The notes: a model not told the origin generated them from the sequence alone. A DNA stretch of 64,000 nucleotides from Streptococcus suis (GCF_019856455.1 NZ_CP082205.1:2418001-2482000); one strand, 5' to 3'; shown: positions 1 through 9,683, numbered from the stretch's first letter. Made by a program: numbers and translations.

Positions 1-3000
1 TTGTAATCGGGATGGCGGAACTGTTTGGTCCGTCCATACTCCTGACCAGAATGGATAAACGGTGTCCCTTGAGCAGTCAAGACTAGCAAATTACCCAAAC
101 GTTGACGTTGGTGAATTTCAGTGTAATTTTCAGCGATTGATGGATCCTTCTTGATGGACTGAGCGATAATATCAAAGAGCGTTAAGTTATCATGCGCAGC
201 AATATATTGGATCACATCACCCGGATCATCTGCCAAGAAGTTGCCTGGTTGTGCCTTGATGTTATTGAAGACAGACTCAACACTCTTAGCACCGCCTGTG
301 ATAAAGGCTGGCTGACCTTCGTTTGGATAACCAGATTTAAGTGTGTTGCGAATCTCATCTGAGAATACCGCAACCGTATCTGTTGAACTCATCCAGTCTT
401 GGTCCGCTGGCTGAACAGGCTGATTGGCGTCGCCTGTAAAGGTTCTCCATCCTTCACCAAGCATAATGATGTTTGGATTGAGTTTTTGAGCCTCAGTAAA
501 GGCCAGCTCAATTGCTTCGGCATCATGGTCCCCCATCATATCGAAGCGGAAACCATCTACCTTAAACTCGTCCACAAGATACTTGATGGAATCAACTAAG
601 ACACGGCGGCTCATGTAGTGAGTGGTTCCCAGACGACCACCACCAAAGCTTGATTTAGCCGTACCATCTGCCTCCATGAAGTGATAATAGTTTGGCTCTA
701 AGTCTTCAAATAAGAAGGTCTTAGAAGTGTGGTTGTAGACCACATCCAAAATCACACCCATGCCTTGTTTGTGGATTTCATTGACCAGTTTTTTGAATTC
801 CTCGATGCGTTTCATTGGATCGGTCGGATCTGTAGAATACATACCTGTAAAGGCAAAGTAGCTCTGTGGATCATAACCCCAGTTGTAGTTGCTGTTGCTA
901 GAAGCATACTCACTCATCCGCTCTGCATTTTTCAATTCATTGACAAAATAGTAGCTCATAACTGGGAGCAGCTGAATATGGGTCACACCTAGGTCTTTGA
1001 GGTAGCTGAGACGCTCTGCAAAGGCCACAAAGGTACCGAACTGAGCTGTCAATTCATCGGAAATAGAAGGATCTGATGTGAAGTCACGGACATGAGCCTC
1101 ATAGATAATAGCATCTTCACGCTGATTGAAGTTAGGAATTGTGGCATAGTTCAAATCACTTGGACCAACTTCTGCTGGGTCCACAATCGCAGCTTTTGCA
1201 ATCCGATAAGATGGATCTGTATCTGCCAAATCACTATTCCACTCCGCTAAAGACTTAGCATATGGGTCTAAAACAAGAACAGATTGATCCCCACGAGTGA
1301 TTTCATAATGGTAGTAGTAACCACGATAGTCAGCGATACCAAGACCTGATTGACTGTTCAATTCGAGGTCCCATTGTCCCTTATCGCCCTTGGTCATGGC
1401 TAATTTACCGACCACCTTAGATTGGTCATCCTTATCGTAAAGAACGACTGCCACACTGTCTGCACTTGGAGACCAGAGAGTCATATCAACGACACTACCA
1501 GCCTGACTCACACGTGCACCCAGCTCTCCATCATAAGCATATAACTCATCCTTCAACTGCCAGCTCATAGTTGTTGTGAAGCTATCATTGCCATATTTGA
1601 GGGTATAGCCCGCATTTTCTTGGTTGAAATCCCCGAGGACTCGCACCTTGTTGCTGGTAATGTCCAAGACAAGGTCCGTTACTGCAACTGTCTGACCATT
1701 CTTATCTGTTACAGACAATTTCTCCAAGATGCTATCCTTATCCGCACCTTCCAATGTTGTAAAGGCTGCTTCTAAGGCTGTTAGGCTAACGTGAGAAACG
1801 CCTGTCACACGGACATTATTGACAAAATAAGGGTTGGTGTAAATAGTCGCATCATCATCTTTGAGGAAGATTTGTGTCTGATTTTTCAAATCTTTAAAGC
1901 TATAATCTTTCTGTTGAATCTTCACATCGTCTCCTGACTTGCTTTCATCCAATAGCAAGAAGCCAATGGTACTTGGTAAATCTGTTAATTTAACATCAGT
2001 ATAGGCACCGTACTTGCCTTGGTTTTCAAAATCAATACCATTTGGCCAGTCACCCAAGGTAAGGTCAGTCACATCACCCCAAATCCAGAGACCTTTTTGA
2101 TCATAATTGCCATCGGTACGGAAGTAATTGATACGGATGTAGCCTTCTTTAAGCGGTTGATAGAGGCTGAGTTGATAATTCTCATCAAACCAAGCTTCAT
2201 TCATCTTGGTGCTAATCCGTTCAATGGTCTTGTCACCTGTGATGTTATCACCAGAAGTGTTATTGATCAACAGGCTAATCTTGCTGGCTGTTTCATCTTT
2301 CATCTTGATGTCCAGATAATAGCCATAGTCATCCTGCTTAGCAGTACTGAAATTGGTTGCACCTGTTGGCCAAGCACCAAGATCTGACGATGGTTTTTCC
2401 ACATCATCCCATGTCCATAAACCTAAGCTAGATAAATTATCAGATGGTAGAGTTTTAAAGTGAACACGGAAGTAGCCTGCTTCAATTGGCTCTTCAGTTG
2501 CTTCTTGCACACTTGCATTGACGATGTCACCTACTTCTGTCTGAAGGAGCATGGTGCCACCTTGACCAATTGTTGGCAGTTCGACTTGAACAACCCATTT
2601 ACCGTCTTTCTCGACAGCTTGATAAGATTTTCCTGTGTAGGCATCTGTGACCACTACATCTTTACCAGATACTTCAAGCGCCATTTCCTTGTTCTCGGTA
2701 TTGGTTGAGAAGACAAGATAGGCAGCTTGATCTTGGTAACTGCGTTTGCTGATAAGCCAACCTTGGCTATCATTTCCAGCAAGTGTGCTTGTATCACCAC
2801 GTGAGAGCAATGTTGAATTGGCATTGCGGAAAGCCAATAATTTCTGATAGTGGTCTGTGATGTCGCTAGTCTCTACCTTGCTCCAATCGAAATCGTACCG
2901 GTTGTCATAAACTGGCCAGTTGTTTTGTCCAGATTGACCCACTTCTTCACCGTAGTAGATGACTGGCTGGCCTTTAGCAGTAATCAAAAGACTGGCAGCC

Positions 3001-5270
3001 AATTTCAGTTTGTCCAGATTTCCTTCTTTTTCTGCGCCACCGAGACTGTAGAGGAAACCATCTTCGTCATGACTGCCCAAGAATTGACCCAGAGAAGCTG
3101 CACTAGTCAGAACCTTGCTACGTTCTTCCAGCTCTTTTCCAGCTGCTTTTAGTTGACCATTGACCAGATATTTGGCAATATCCTTGAAGCCAAAGTCCAA
3201 CAAGCTGTCCATAGTACCAATACCCAAGTCACCCTTGGTATCCTTATAATTCGCTCCCCAAGTTTCCCCAATCAAGTGGAAGTCAGGATCTCTATCCACC
3301 AATTCATTTTTGAAATGTTGCCATGTGGTATCATCAACGTGTTTGACGGTATCGACACGGAAAGCATAGATAGAGTTGCCCTTGGCAGTTGTTGAGCGTT
3401 CCAACCAAGATGCCTGCCAAGCAACCAATTGATTGCGAACCGCAGCCTCTTCTGTCTTGAAGTCTGGTAATCCAGATAATGCGCCTAATTGGTCATCTCC
3501 CTGCTTGTCTTCTTCCTTAGTCCGTACCATACCTGCAAAGGTTTCTTCTGTACCATAGCCAGCATGGTTCAGCACCACGTCAACAATAATATTAATGCCT
3601 TTTTCGGCTGCGGCATCAATCAATTCGTGGAAGTCGGCTAAACTTCCCAAATGCGGATTGAGTTTCTCAAAATTGGATGCCCAATAACCATGGTAAGCAT
3701 AGTACTCTCCATCTTTTACGCTACCAACATTCTGTGGAATATTTTCCACAATCGGAGTCAACCAGATAGAGTCCACACCCAATTCTTTCAAGTAGTCCAG
3801 CTTGGCTGTCACTCCTTTGAAGTCACCGCCCTGGTAAAGACCGCGTGGGTTGGAGGCTGTTCCTTCCACTAGCTTGTCATTGCTGGTGTCTCCATTATAG
3901 AAACGGTCTGTCATCATAAAGTAGATGACTTGCTCGTCCCAGTCTTTTTCACCATCTGCCTTGATACGCTCTGTAATGGTCACATCTAGGCTGGTTTCGT
4001 AGTAACCGTTGTCCTTGTCATAGACCTTTACAGGAAGACTATATGTACCTGGCGCTGTGCTAGATGTCGCTTTAATGGTCACACGATTGAGCTCAGTAGA
4101 GATTGGCACAAGGCCTCCACCGATGGCACTTGTATCGACTTCCATTTTGACAATCTCAGCATTTTCAGGATTGGTGACAGTTACAGATACCAAGCCGCTT
4201 TCATTGTAGTTGAATGGTGTTTTCAAACTTGCCTCAAGGGTCACATTTTTTGTACCCGGAGTAGCTTTACTTGTATCAAGTTCTACTTTCTCTTCGATAA
4301 AATATGGATTGGTATAGACTTTGTCGTCGTCATTGCGAAGGAAAATTTGGCTATGCCGTTTACGATCTGCAAAGGCTAAATCAATTGTTTTATTGCCTGC
4401 CAAATCTGGATTATTCTGATTGATTAGCAGAAATCCAAGCTTAGAATCTAAACTATTCGAGAGGGGAATGTCAACATAAGCGCCATATTTGCCAAGTTTA
4501 AAGTCAACGGCACCTGTTGGCCAGTCGCTACTTGCTTCAGTCGTATCGCCCCAAGTCCAAACGCCCCAACCTTCATAATTGTTGTCTTCACGGGTGTAGT
4601 TGATACGGAGGACATTTTCATCTTTGAGCGGCTCATAGCTAGACACGCTATAATCACTAGCAATCCAAGCCTCATTTTGTTCCGGAACAAGAAGCTCCAC
4701 TTTTTGGTCCGATTCTGTTATTTTTTCCCCATTCTTGAGAACCAGATAGCCAATCGTTCCTGGTGTCTCAGATTTTTTAATATCAACGTAATGGCCGTAG
4801 TGATCTACCTGACTGCTTGAAAAATTCGCTGTATCATTCGGCCATTGATTGCCATCGGACGGCTCTGCCACTCCTCCCCAAGTCCAAAGTCCTTGACTTT
4901 CTGGTGCTGTTTCATCTACATTTTCAAAGTGCAGACGAATACTGCCTTCTTCGATAGGAGCTTCCTCTGGAGCAGTTGCATCTGCTGTTTCTGTTACCGC
5001 TGTCGCTTCAGCTACCATAGAATCTGTAGCTTCTATCGCAGTTGTGGTCGCTTCTACCGCGCCGCCATCCTGTTCCGAAAGAGTCGTTGAACTAGTTGAC
5101 GCAGGGAGGACAACTTCCTCTGCCTGCACTAGTTGACCAGCTCCACTTAAAAACAGAGCCGCCGCAATCCCAACAGAGGCTACACCTACATTTAGTTTAC
5201 GAATGCCAAAAATCTGTTTCTTCTCTAGCATCCCTGTTCGTTTCATATTCTGAACGGATTTCTTTTTCAT
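1..5270 (-). CDS. apuA: Amylopullulanase, surface-anchored type, 3' end beyond the window
   Basis: Secreted bifunctional enzyme that degrades alpha-glucans (starch, glycogen, pullulan). The start codon at 5268-5270 follows a GGAGGAG ribosome site. About 1,756 codons are visible and the frame leaves the window at base 1. Order: a YSIRK-like signal (FGIRKLNVGVASVG, about residues 19-32), two CBM41-like modules with GLWTWGG/GVWTWGD cores (about 110-310), and a GH13 alpha-amylase domain with DVVLNH, nucleophile Asp640 in FRVDTV and acid Glu669 in IGETW. Two more CBM41-like modules follow (about 935-1130). The last part is a pullulanase domain with the YNWGYDP signature (Trp1464), Asp1577 in FRFD and Glu1606 in LGEGW. 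An LPxTG sorting signal would be expected past the left edge. S. suis ApuA has this two-catalytic-domain plan. It is transcribed alone, downstream of a cre-like site. Confidence 0.95.
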   Translation of the reverse strand, partial: MKKKSVQNMKRTGMLEKKQIFGIRKLNVGVASVGIAAALFLSGAGQLVQAEEVVLPASTSSTTLSEQDGGAVEATTTAIEATDSMVAEATAVTETADATAPEEAPIEEGSIRLHFENVDETAPESQGLWTWGGVAEPSDGNQWPNDTANFSSSQVDHYGHYVDIKKSETPGTIGYLVLKNGEKITESDQKVELLVPEQNEAWIASDYSVSSYEPLKDENVLRINYTREDNNYEGWGVWTWGDTTEASSDWPTGAVDFKLGKYGAYVDIPLSNSLDSKLGFLLINQNNPDLAGNKTIDLAFADRKRHSQIFLRNDDDKVYTNPYFIEEKVELDTSKATPGTKNVTLEASLKTPFNYNESGLVSVTVTNPENAEIVKMEVDTSAIGGGLVPISTELNRVTIKATSSTAPGTYSLPVKVYDKDNGYYETSLDVTITERIKADGEKDWDEQVIYFMMTDRFYNGDTSNDKLVEGTASNPRGLYQGGDFKGVTAKLDYLKELGVDSIWLTPIVENIPQNVGSVKDGEYYAYHGYWASNFEKLNPHLGSLADFHELIDAAAEKGINIIVDVVLNHAGYGTEETFAGMVRTKEEDKQGDDQLGALSGLPDFKTEEAAVRNQLVAWQASWLERSTTAKGNSIYAFRVDTVKHVDDTTWQHFKNELVDRDPDFHLIGETWGANYKDTKGDLGIGTMDSLLDFGFKDIAKYLVNGQLKAAGKELEERSKVLTSAASLGQFLGSHDEDGFLYSLGGAEKEGNLDKLKLAASLLITAKGQPVIYYGEEVGQSGQNNWPVYDNRYDFDWSKVETSDITDHYQKLLAFRNANSTLLSRGDTSTLAGNDSQGWLISKRSYQDQAAYLVFSTNTENKEMALEVSGKDVVVTDAYTGKSYQAVEKDGKWVVQVELPTIGQGGTMLLQTEVGDIVNASVQEATEEPIEAGYFRVHFKTLPSDNLSSLGLWTWDDVEKPSSDLGAWPTGATNFSTAKQDDYGYYLDIKMKDETASKISLLINNTSGDNITGDKTIERISTKMNEAWFDENYQLSLYQPLKEGYIRINYFRTDGNYDQKGLWIWGDVTDLTLGDWPNGIDFENQGKYGAYTDVKLTDLPSTIGFLLLDESKSGDDVKIQQKDYSFKDLKNQTQIFLKDDDATIYTNPYFVNNVRVTGVSHVSLTALEAAFTTLEGADKDSILEKLSVTDKNGQTVAVTDLVLDITSNKVRVLGDFNQENAGYTLKYGNDSFTTTMSWQLKDELYAYDGELGARVSQAGSVVDMTLWSPSADSVAVVLYDKDDQSKVVGKLAMTKGDKGQWDLELNSQSGLGIADYRGYYYHYEITRGDQSVLVLDPYAKSLAEWNSDLADTDPSYRIAKAAIVDPAEVGPSDLNYATIPNFNQREDAIIYEAHVRDFTSDPSISDELTAQFGTFVAFAERLSYLKDLGVTHIQLLPVMSYYFVNELKNAERMSEYASSNSNYNWGYDPQSYFAFTGMYSTDPTDPMKRIEEFKKLVNEIHKQGMGVILDVVYNHTSKTFLFEDLEPNYYHFMEADGTAKSSFGGGRLGTTHYMSRRVLVDSIKYLVDEFKVDGFRFDMMGDHDAEAIELAFTEAQKLNPNIIMLGEGWRTFTGDANQPVQPADQDWMSSTDTVAVFSDEIRNTLKSGYPNEGQPAFITGGAKSVESVFNNIKAQPGNFLADDPGDVIQYIAAHDNLTLFDIIAQSIKKDPSIAENYTEIHQRQRLGNLLVLTAQGTPFIHSGQEYGRTKQFRHPDY

Positions 5271-5285
5271 AGACTCCTCCATATA

Positions 5286-5390
5286 ATACTCAATGAAAAT
5301 CAAAAACAGACTAGGCGACGCAGATGCAGATAGAACTGAAGTTCATCAAATCAAGTCAACAACGTCTGATTTTGATTTTCGAAGAGTATA
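5286..5390. repeat. BOX-like repeat in the apuA leader
   Basis: Terminal inverted repeats ATACTCaatGAAAATCAAA and TTTGATTTTCgaaGAGTAT bound a 105-bp element. Its inner parts resemble the boxC (CAGACTAGG) and boxB (GATAGAACTGA) pieces of pneumococcal BOX elements. It lies between the apuA promoter and start codon, so it would be transcribed as part of the 5' leader. Confidence 0.75.
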
Positions 5391-5401
5391 AATAAGTTTG
5401 T

Positions 5402-5431
5402 ATTGTACACTACCAGTATATACAATTCCAA
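5402..5431 (-). promoter_or_regulatory. Probable apuA promoter
   Basis: On the minus strand, TTGGAA (5426-5431), an 18-bp spacer, and TACAAT (5402-5407). It sits upstream of the BOX-like repeat and just downstream of the cre-like site. The match is moderate. Confidence 0.5.
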
Positions 5432-5438
5432 GGAGTTT

Positions 5439-5454
5439 TTGCAAACGTTTTCTT
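5439..5454. promoter_or_regulatory. cre-like operator upstream of apuA
   Basis: TTGCAAACGTTTTCTT fits the catabolite-responsive-element consensus WTGNAANCGNWNNCWW at every defined position. It lies immediately upstream of the predicted -35 box. A nearly identical site precedes the adjacent LacI-family gene, so either CcpA or that local regulator could bind both. Confidence 0.7.
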
Positions 5455-5545
5455 GAATGTTAGCGGTAACAAGTTTTAATCTACTATCTAACAAAAATAG
5501 AATAAATAGCTCCCCCCTCTTTTGCTCCTAGACCGCCCACTGACC

Positions 5546-5574
5546 AAAAAAAGAGACTACTGAGGTGTAGTCTC
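5546..5574 (-). terminator. Intrinsic terminator of the LacI-family gene
   Basis: Read on the minus strand, GAGACTAC pairs with GTAGTCTC across a 6-nt loop and is followed by seven T. The stem overlaps the last codons and stop of the gene. Confidence 0.85.
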
Positions 5575-6498
5575 CCTTTCAATTAACGTCGCCTGACAGT
5601 AATGCCCCTGTCTAGCCAGAGGCTTGCCATCCAATATCGTCATTAAATGTTTGACGCTAAGAGCCCCCATTTGACGAATCGGCTGCTTCATCGTCGTCAA
5701 GGCTGGTCTGGACATCCGATCTAAAAAGAAGCCGTCAAAACCAATCACCCCAACGTCATTCGGAATAGACTTTCCTAGAGCTTGTAAACCTCTTGTAACC
5801 CCAAGAGCGAGACGATCCGATGCGCAGATAAAACAGGTGTTTTCTGGTAAATAATCAAGATTTTTCACAAATTCTTCCGCAACACGAGAACGATTTTCCA
5901 ATCGATAGAGATGAGTTTCTCGGCCCTGCATCGCATCTTTGTAGCCTTCTTCTCTCCCTTTTTCAAAGGCTTCTGGCAAGTCAATCCCTACAAAAACAAT
6001 CCTCTCATAACCTTTTGATAAAGCAAACTGGGTTGCGGACCTAGTCGCCAAACGATTGTCTGAATCTACAAAAGGAAGGCCTTCTTGATTCTCCCCAAAT
6101 AAAATCAATGGCTTCCGCAGTCCTTTCAACCAAGGGTAGTCATCCTTGCGAGCGCCAGTCACGATGTAACCATCACATTGATCAGTAATCTGACTTGGAT
6201 TGGTCACCAACTGCAAGGTATAATTTCGATGATTGAGCTCATCAGCGATTCCTGCAAGAAGGTCGATATAGTACGGCTCTACCACATCCATCTTTTCGAG
6301 AATGACAGCCTGAACAATCAGTGTCCGTTGCTGGGCCAAGGCCTTGGCCGCCACATTTGGCTTATAGTTTAATTCTTCCATCGCAGCTGTTACGAGCGTC
6401 CGCAGCTCTTGTGTAACTTGTTCTGGATGGTTGATGACACGCGAAACAGTCATCTTTGATACATTGGCTAACCTAGCCACATCGGCTAATGTCGTCAT
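5557..6498 (-). CDS. apuR: LacI-family regulator of the amylopullulanase locus
   Basis: A 313-residue transcription regulator. The N-terminal helix-turn-helix (TLADVARLANVSKMTVSRVI, residues 3-22) and hinge (PNVAAKALA) are typical of LacI/GalR. The rest is a periplasmic-binding-protein-like effector domain ending with the usual GVIGFDGFFL segment. It lies directly upstream of apuA and on the same strand, with its own promoter and terminator. The symbol rests on this position next to apuA, as known in S. suis, rather than on a sequence comparison. It probably responds to a maltose/alpha-glucan-derived sugar and controls apuA and itself through the twin cre-like sites. Confidence 0.8.
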   Translation of the reverse strand: MTTLADVARLANVSKMTVSRVINHPEQVTQELRTLVTAAMEELNYKPNVAAKALAQQRTLIVQAVILEKMDVVEPYYIDLLAGIADELNHRNYTLQLVTNPSQITDQCDGYIVTGARKDDYPWLKGLRKPLILFGENQEGLPFVDSDNRLATRSATQFALSKGYERIVFVGIDLPEAFEKGREEGYKDAMQGRETHLYRLENRSRVAEEFVKNLDYLPENTCFICASDRLALGVTRGLQALGKSIPNDVGVIGFDGFFLDRMSRPALTTMKQPIRQMGALSVKHLMTILDGKPLARQGHYCQATLIERETTPQ

Positions 6499-6558
6499 AG
6501 AACTCCTCCCTAATTCTATTTCTGTTGCTTATCTTTTAGCAAGCAAACAGTCAAAATT

Positions 6559-6610
6559 GTGCAAACGTTTTCTTTAGGTTATTATATACTATTTATTACT
6601 AAAAAGTAAA
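6559..6610 (-). promoter_or_regulatory. Promoter and operator of the LacI-family gene
   Basis: On the minus strand, TTTACT (6605-6610), an 18-bp spacer and TATAAT (6581-6586). A cre-like operator with the core TGCAAACGTTTTCTT follows at 6559-6574, just after the -10 box. A bound protein there would block initiation or early elongation, suggesting autoregulation or CcpA control. Bases 6611-6851 show no gene. Confidence 0.6.
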
Positions 6611-6851
6611 GACCTTTCGAATACATTTATCGTCATTTAGTTTTCCTTCTATTACTCCTTGCCTAACTTCATCTATGCCTGCGGCTCATCACCTCGTGCT
6701 AAAAGTACTATATAAGAATACCCATTCCCTCTAAACAAAAAATACTCCAACCGCTAAACCAATCAATGTCTAACAATTGAAGTATCTTTGTCAAATTCTG
6801 TCCATTTTCTGTACGATTATGGAAATGAATAAGATAAATTACTTGCTTAGC

Positions 6852-7154
6852 TTACTCAACATCTACCTTTTGAATGCGAGCTAAGAATTGCTTAGTACGT
6901 TCTTCTTTTGGCTGGTCAAAAATGTCTTCTGGTCGACCTTCTTCGACAATCCGACCACCATCCATAAATATGACTCGATCAGCTACCGCACGCGCGAAGC
7001 CCATCTCGTGCGTCACAATTACCATGGTCATACCTTCCTTGGCCAGCTGAATCATGACTGCCAAGACTTCGCCGATTAGTTCGGGGTCCAAGGCCGAGGT
7101 TGGTTCGTCAAAATAGATGATCTCGGTCTCAGAACGTAGACAAACTCCTAACAA
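6852..7154 (-). pseudogene. 3' fragment of an amino-acid ABC transporter ATPase (GlnQ type)
   Basis: About 100 codons remain of a roughly 245-residue polar amino acid ATPase. Visible parts are Walker B plus D-loop ([14 protein letters not shown]), the H-loop ([10 protein letters not shown]) and the usual C-terminus ([12 protein letters not shown]). The Walker A site, Q-loop and LSGGQ signature are missing. Homology stops near 7140, and unrelated hairpin-rich sequence follows. There is no plausible ribosome site. It cannot hydrolyse ATP and is a deletion remnant. Confidence 0.85.
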
Positions 7155-7258
7155 TATAAAAAATTGAAGAAGTTTGCGAAAGATAGCAAGTCATTAAACT
7201 CTTAGAAACATTGATATTTTGGTGTTTCTGAGAGTTTTTTTATTTTCAACATACAGAA

Positions 7259-7306
7259 AAAAGATTGAAGAAAATTGTCCAAAATGGACTTTTTCTTCAA
7301 TCTGAG
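7259..7306 (-). terminator. Strong hairpin terminator
   Basis: Minus strand: AGATTGAAGAAAA and TTTTCTTCAATCT form a long stem followed by a T run. It would end transcripts of the CHAP gene. A second hairpin, facing the plus strand (stem ACTCTtAGAAACA / TGTTTCTgAGAGT plus T run), lies at about 7196-7238. Confidence 0.7.
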
Positions 7307-7330
7307 ACCTACTCGGTCTTTATATCTCAT

Positions 7331-7491
7331 ATTATAGTCGAATGAATTAGCTTTCAGACAAGGAACTGAGGTGCAGGTTGCTAGAACAGCATAAAGGCTG
7401 TTCTAGGTTGGAAATAAGACCTGCGAAGCAAGTCACTTTCGTAGAGTACGGCAAGACGAAAGTGACGATGTATCAAAGTTAATTCAAATGA
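7331..7491. repeat. BOX-like repeat interrupted by IS copy A
   Basis: It starts ATTATAGTCGAATGAATTA. Its other end, TAATTCAAATGA-CTATAAT, is split by the IS: the last seven bases are at 9099-9105. Inside are a hairpin AGAACAGC...GCTGTTCT, the linker GGTTGGAAATAAG, and TACGGCAAGACGAAAGTGACG, which resembles pneumococcal boxA. The terminal inverted repeat contains the IS target. Confidence 0.65.
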
Positions 7492-7551
7492 CTGATATGT
7501 AAAGCCCTTTGTCAAGTAAAAACAATCGAACTGATTAAAAAATGAAAAGTA

Positions 7552-7832
7552 TCTAGAAAGAGCCTAGTTCTTAGCTTCGGGCATTGGCCACTCTGATATT
7601 CGTGGATTGGTTACCTACAGGTCAATGGTTCTGCCGCGAGTCCTACTCTCTATAAGCGTGGATCACAATTGTGCCACTTAGTCGTTTCGTAGATGACTCA
7701 AACCTTGAAGTCCTAAACTCCTTCAAGATACTTTCCATTCAAACATGATTTCAATCCTTATTTCTGTCCAAATTCACCCAGTGATTTTGGATAGAAATAG
7801 GGATTCCTCATCGCTCTGCGATGATAAAACTT
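7552..7832 (-). ncRNA. Putative bridge RNA region, copy A
   Basis: Same hairpin series as described for copy B at 13625-13905. It ends with the TTTTTTAATCAG variant shared with copies C and D. Confidence 0.4.
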
Positions 7833-7868
7833 AATGGTCAAAAGTGTACATGAAAACAAGCGCTAACT

Positions 7869-8990
7869 TCAAGCTATTCTTCCTGTCATCATCCCCCAAA
7901 TAAAACCAGACAATTCTCGTGCAATAGCTGTTTTAGCAACATTTTGTTTCTTATTTTTTCCTAGAACAAGTGTGCGATAACGTCTTCTTAAGCGTTCATT
8001 AGCCTTATCCGCATAAGCAATCACCTCCACTCGGTTTCCACTTTGTCTCCTTTTCAATTCTTTGGATTTATACCCAATCGTCCCCTTAGCCAATGATTGT
8101 GCAGCTTCTATCAGAAGTCGTCTCACATGGCTATTCCCAGCTTTGGTGATAGCACCTCTTCTCTCCTTGTCGCCGCTAGAATTTTCGCTAGGAGTTAGCC
8201 CAAGATAAGAAGCAAAATGTTGAGCTGTCGCAAAGCGATTAAAATCACCGATTTCTGTCACAATGGAAAGAGCAGTTAGTGTTTTAATGCCAATAAAGCA
8301 AGAAAGCCGTGAGACCTTCTCTTGGTAACTGTCGCTTTGACCCAGTTGCTCAATTCGTGCATCATACCGTTCTATTTGATCTACTAATTTCTCATAGGTC
8401 AATAGATATTCTGTCAAAATCTCTGCGTAAAGTCCCTCAGGTTTTAGGGAACGGAGCCAGCGAACATGTTTCTGTGTCCAATTACTGCTTCCCTCGGTAT
8501 AGCGAAAATCATGTCGGAGACAGAAGGCAAGAATTTGTTGTTTGATTTTCTTCAGAGCCACTTTGTGGTCTGTTCTCATGCGGATATATTCTTTGACTTG
8601 TTCATCCTCAACAGTAGGAATATGAACAGGCCGATAGCTACGAAAGGCCAGAGCTTTTGCGAGCTGAGCTGCATCTTTTTTATCAGTCTTAACACGCTTA
8701 GATCCTTCCTTCATCACCGTTGTAGGCGCCATCACGATACAGGGGATCCCGTGAGCTTGTAGCTGGTGATATAGGGTAAATCCAAGACATCCGGCTTCGT
8801 AGCCACATAACACTTCTGCATCTTGACCATATAAACGACGAAGCTCATTCACATAGTTCACAATATAGCTAACATTTGGACCAACTTTAGTGCTATGTTT
8901 GAATTGATTCGCCATCATATCATAATAGCAGAGTGAAAAACTTTCTTTGTGAACATCCATTCCGATGAAAAGTGTGGTAAAATGAAACAT
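7869..8990 (-). CDS. IS110-family recombinase (transposase), copy A
   Basis: A 373-residue DEDD-type recombinase. The N-terminal RuvC-like domain shows Asp11 in FIGMDVHKE, Glu in LCGYEAG (about residue 66) and KTDKKDAAQLA (about 101-111). The C-terminal Tnp20-type domain has the conserved block LGLTPSENSSGDKERRGAIT, whose serines include the likely nucleophile, then KAGNSHVRRLL. The start follows GGAGGTCTTAT. Family knowledge: the protein excises and integrates the element through a circular form guided by an RNA. No in-frame damage is seen. Confidence 0.97.
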   Translation of the reverse strand: MFHFTTLFIGMDVHKESFSLCYYDMMANQFKHSTKVGPNVSYIVNYVNELRRLYGQDAEVLCGYEAGCLGFTLYHQLQAHGIPCIVMAPTTVMKEGSKRVKTDKKDAAQLAKALAFRSYRPVHIPTVEDEQVKEYIRMRTDHKVALKKIKQQILAFCLRHDFRYTEGSSNWTQKHVRWLRSLKPEGLYAEILTEYLLTYEKLVDQIERYDARIEQLGQSDSYQEKVSRLSCFIGIKTLTALSIVTEIGDFNRFATAQHFASYLGLTPSENSSGDKERRGAITKAGNSHVRRLLIEAAQSLAKGTIGYKSKELKRRQSGNRVEVIAYADKANERLRRRYRTLVLGKNKKQNVAKTAIARELSGFIWGMMTGRIA

Positions 8991-9104
8991 ATAAGACCTC
9001 CAATTGAGTGTGGTAATTCCTGTTAGAAGTTGATTGTTTTTTTATTCTAGTGTACAGGTAAATCCACGAATTCTCAACTGGGGGTCTTTACATATTGTCT
9101 ATAA

Positions 9105-9683
9105 TTATACTCCAGCTGGTGGGTAAATATAGCTGACTGTTCCTTCGCTAGTCGTTGTTGGATCAAAGAAACCTCGGACATTACTTGGGTAGTATACTCC
9201 ACCATAGTTTGATTCCTTAACTTGAATGTGACCGTTAGCTGCCACATCTGTTACATAGGCAACATGACCGTAGCCTCCATCTGTCCATACAGCAATAGCG
9301 CCAACTTTTGGAGTAGTTCCCACTTCATATCCAAGCGCTGTCGCACTAGCTGCCCAATCTCCACCATTACCCCAATAGTTTCCAACCCAAGGAGCCATTT
9401 CTTTGGCGCCCCAAGTACACTGACCAGCTGGATAGGTATTAGCCGTATATTCCACAGCAACCTCTGACACCATATTGGTAGCCAAAGCAGCCTTTGCAGC
9501 GGCAGCAGCTTTGGCTGCTTTTTTTGCAGCTTCAACCTTTTTTGTTAACGCTGATACTGTCGGACTATCGCTTATAACTGTGTCATCTGCACTGACATTC
9601 ACCATTCCCAACCATAAAAGATTTCCTATGAGGGCTGTAAACAGTCCCAATTTGAATTGTTTTTTTATCATTTGATAACTCAT
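9105..9683 (-). CDS. Secreted CHAP-domain protein (putative peptidoglycan hydrolase)
   Basis: A 192-residue protein with a signal peptide (about residues 1-32, ending VSADD), then an Ala/Lys-rich linker (about 45-68). The C-terminal CHAP amidase/peptidase domain (about 80-190) has the catalytic Cys in [11 protein letters not shown] and His in [13 protein letters not shown] proteins cleave amide bonds in peptidoglycan, either in the stem peptide or at the MurNAc-alanine bond. Streptococcal relatives of this size act in cell separation or wall turnover. The start has AAGGA 7-8 nt upstream. IS copy A lies 6 bp after the stop, so the frame is intact but the native terminator is displaced. Confidence 0.85.
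   Translation of the reverse strand: MSYQMIKKQFKLGLFTALIGNLLWLGMVNVSADDTVISDSPTVSALTKKVEAAKKAAKAAAAAKAALATNMVSEVAVEYTANTYPAGQCTWGAKEMAPWVGNYWGNGGDWAASATALGYEVGTTPKVGAIAVWTDGGYGHVAYVTDVAANGHIQVKESNYGGVYYPSNVRGFFDPTTTSEGTVSYIYPPAGV

Larger units (their letters stand above)
7492..9098 (-). mobile_element. IS110/IS1111-type insertion sequence, copy A (1,607 bp)
   Basis: The full element runs from ACAATATGTAAAG (left end, 9098 downward) to CTTTACATATCAG (right end, 7492). A perfect 10-bp inverted repeat, ATATGTAAAG, lies 3 nt in from each end. There is no target duplication beyond a shared AG core. It is inserted in the end of a BOX-like repeat, directly after the CHAP gene stop. Compared with the other copies it is a mosaic: it has the GGGATCCC and GTTACCAAG variants of copy E but the AAACCTGAG variant of B, C and D. 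Confidence 0.95.
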
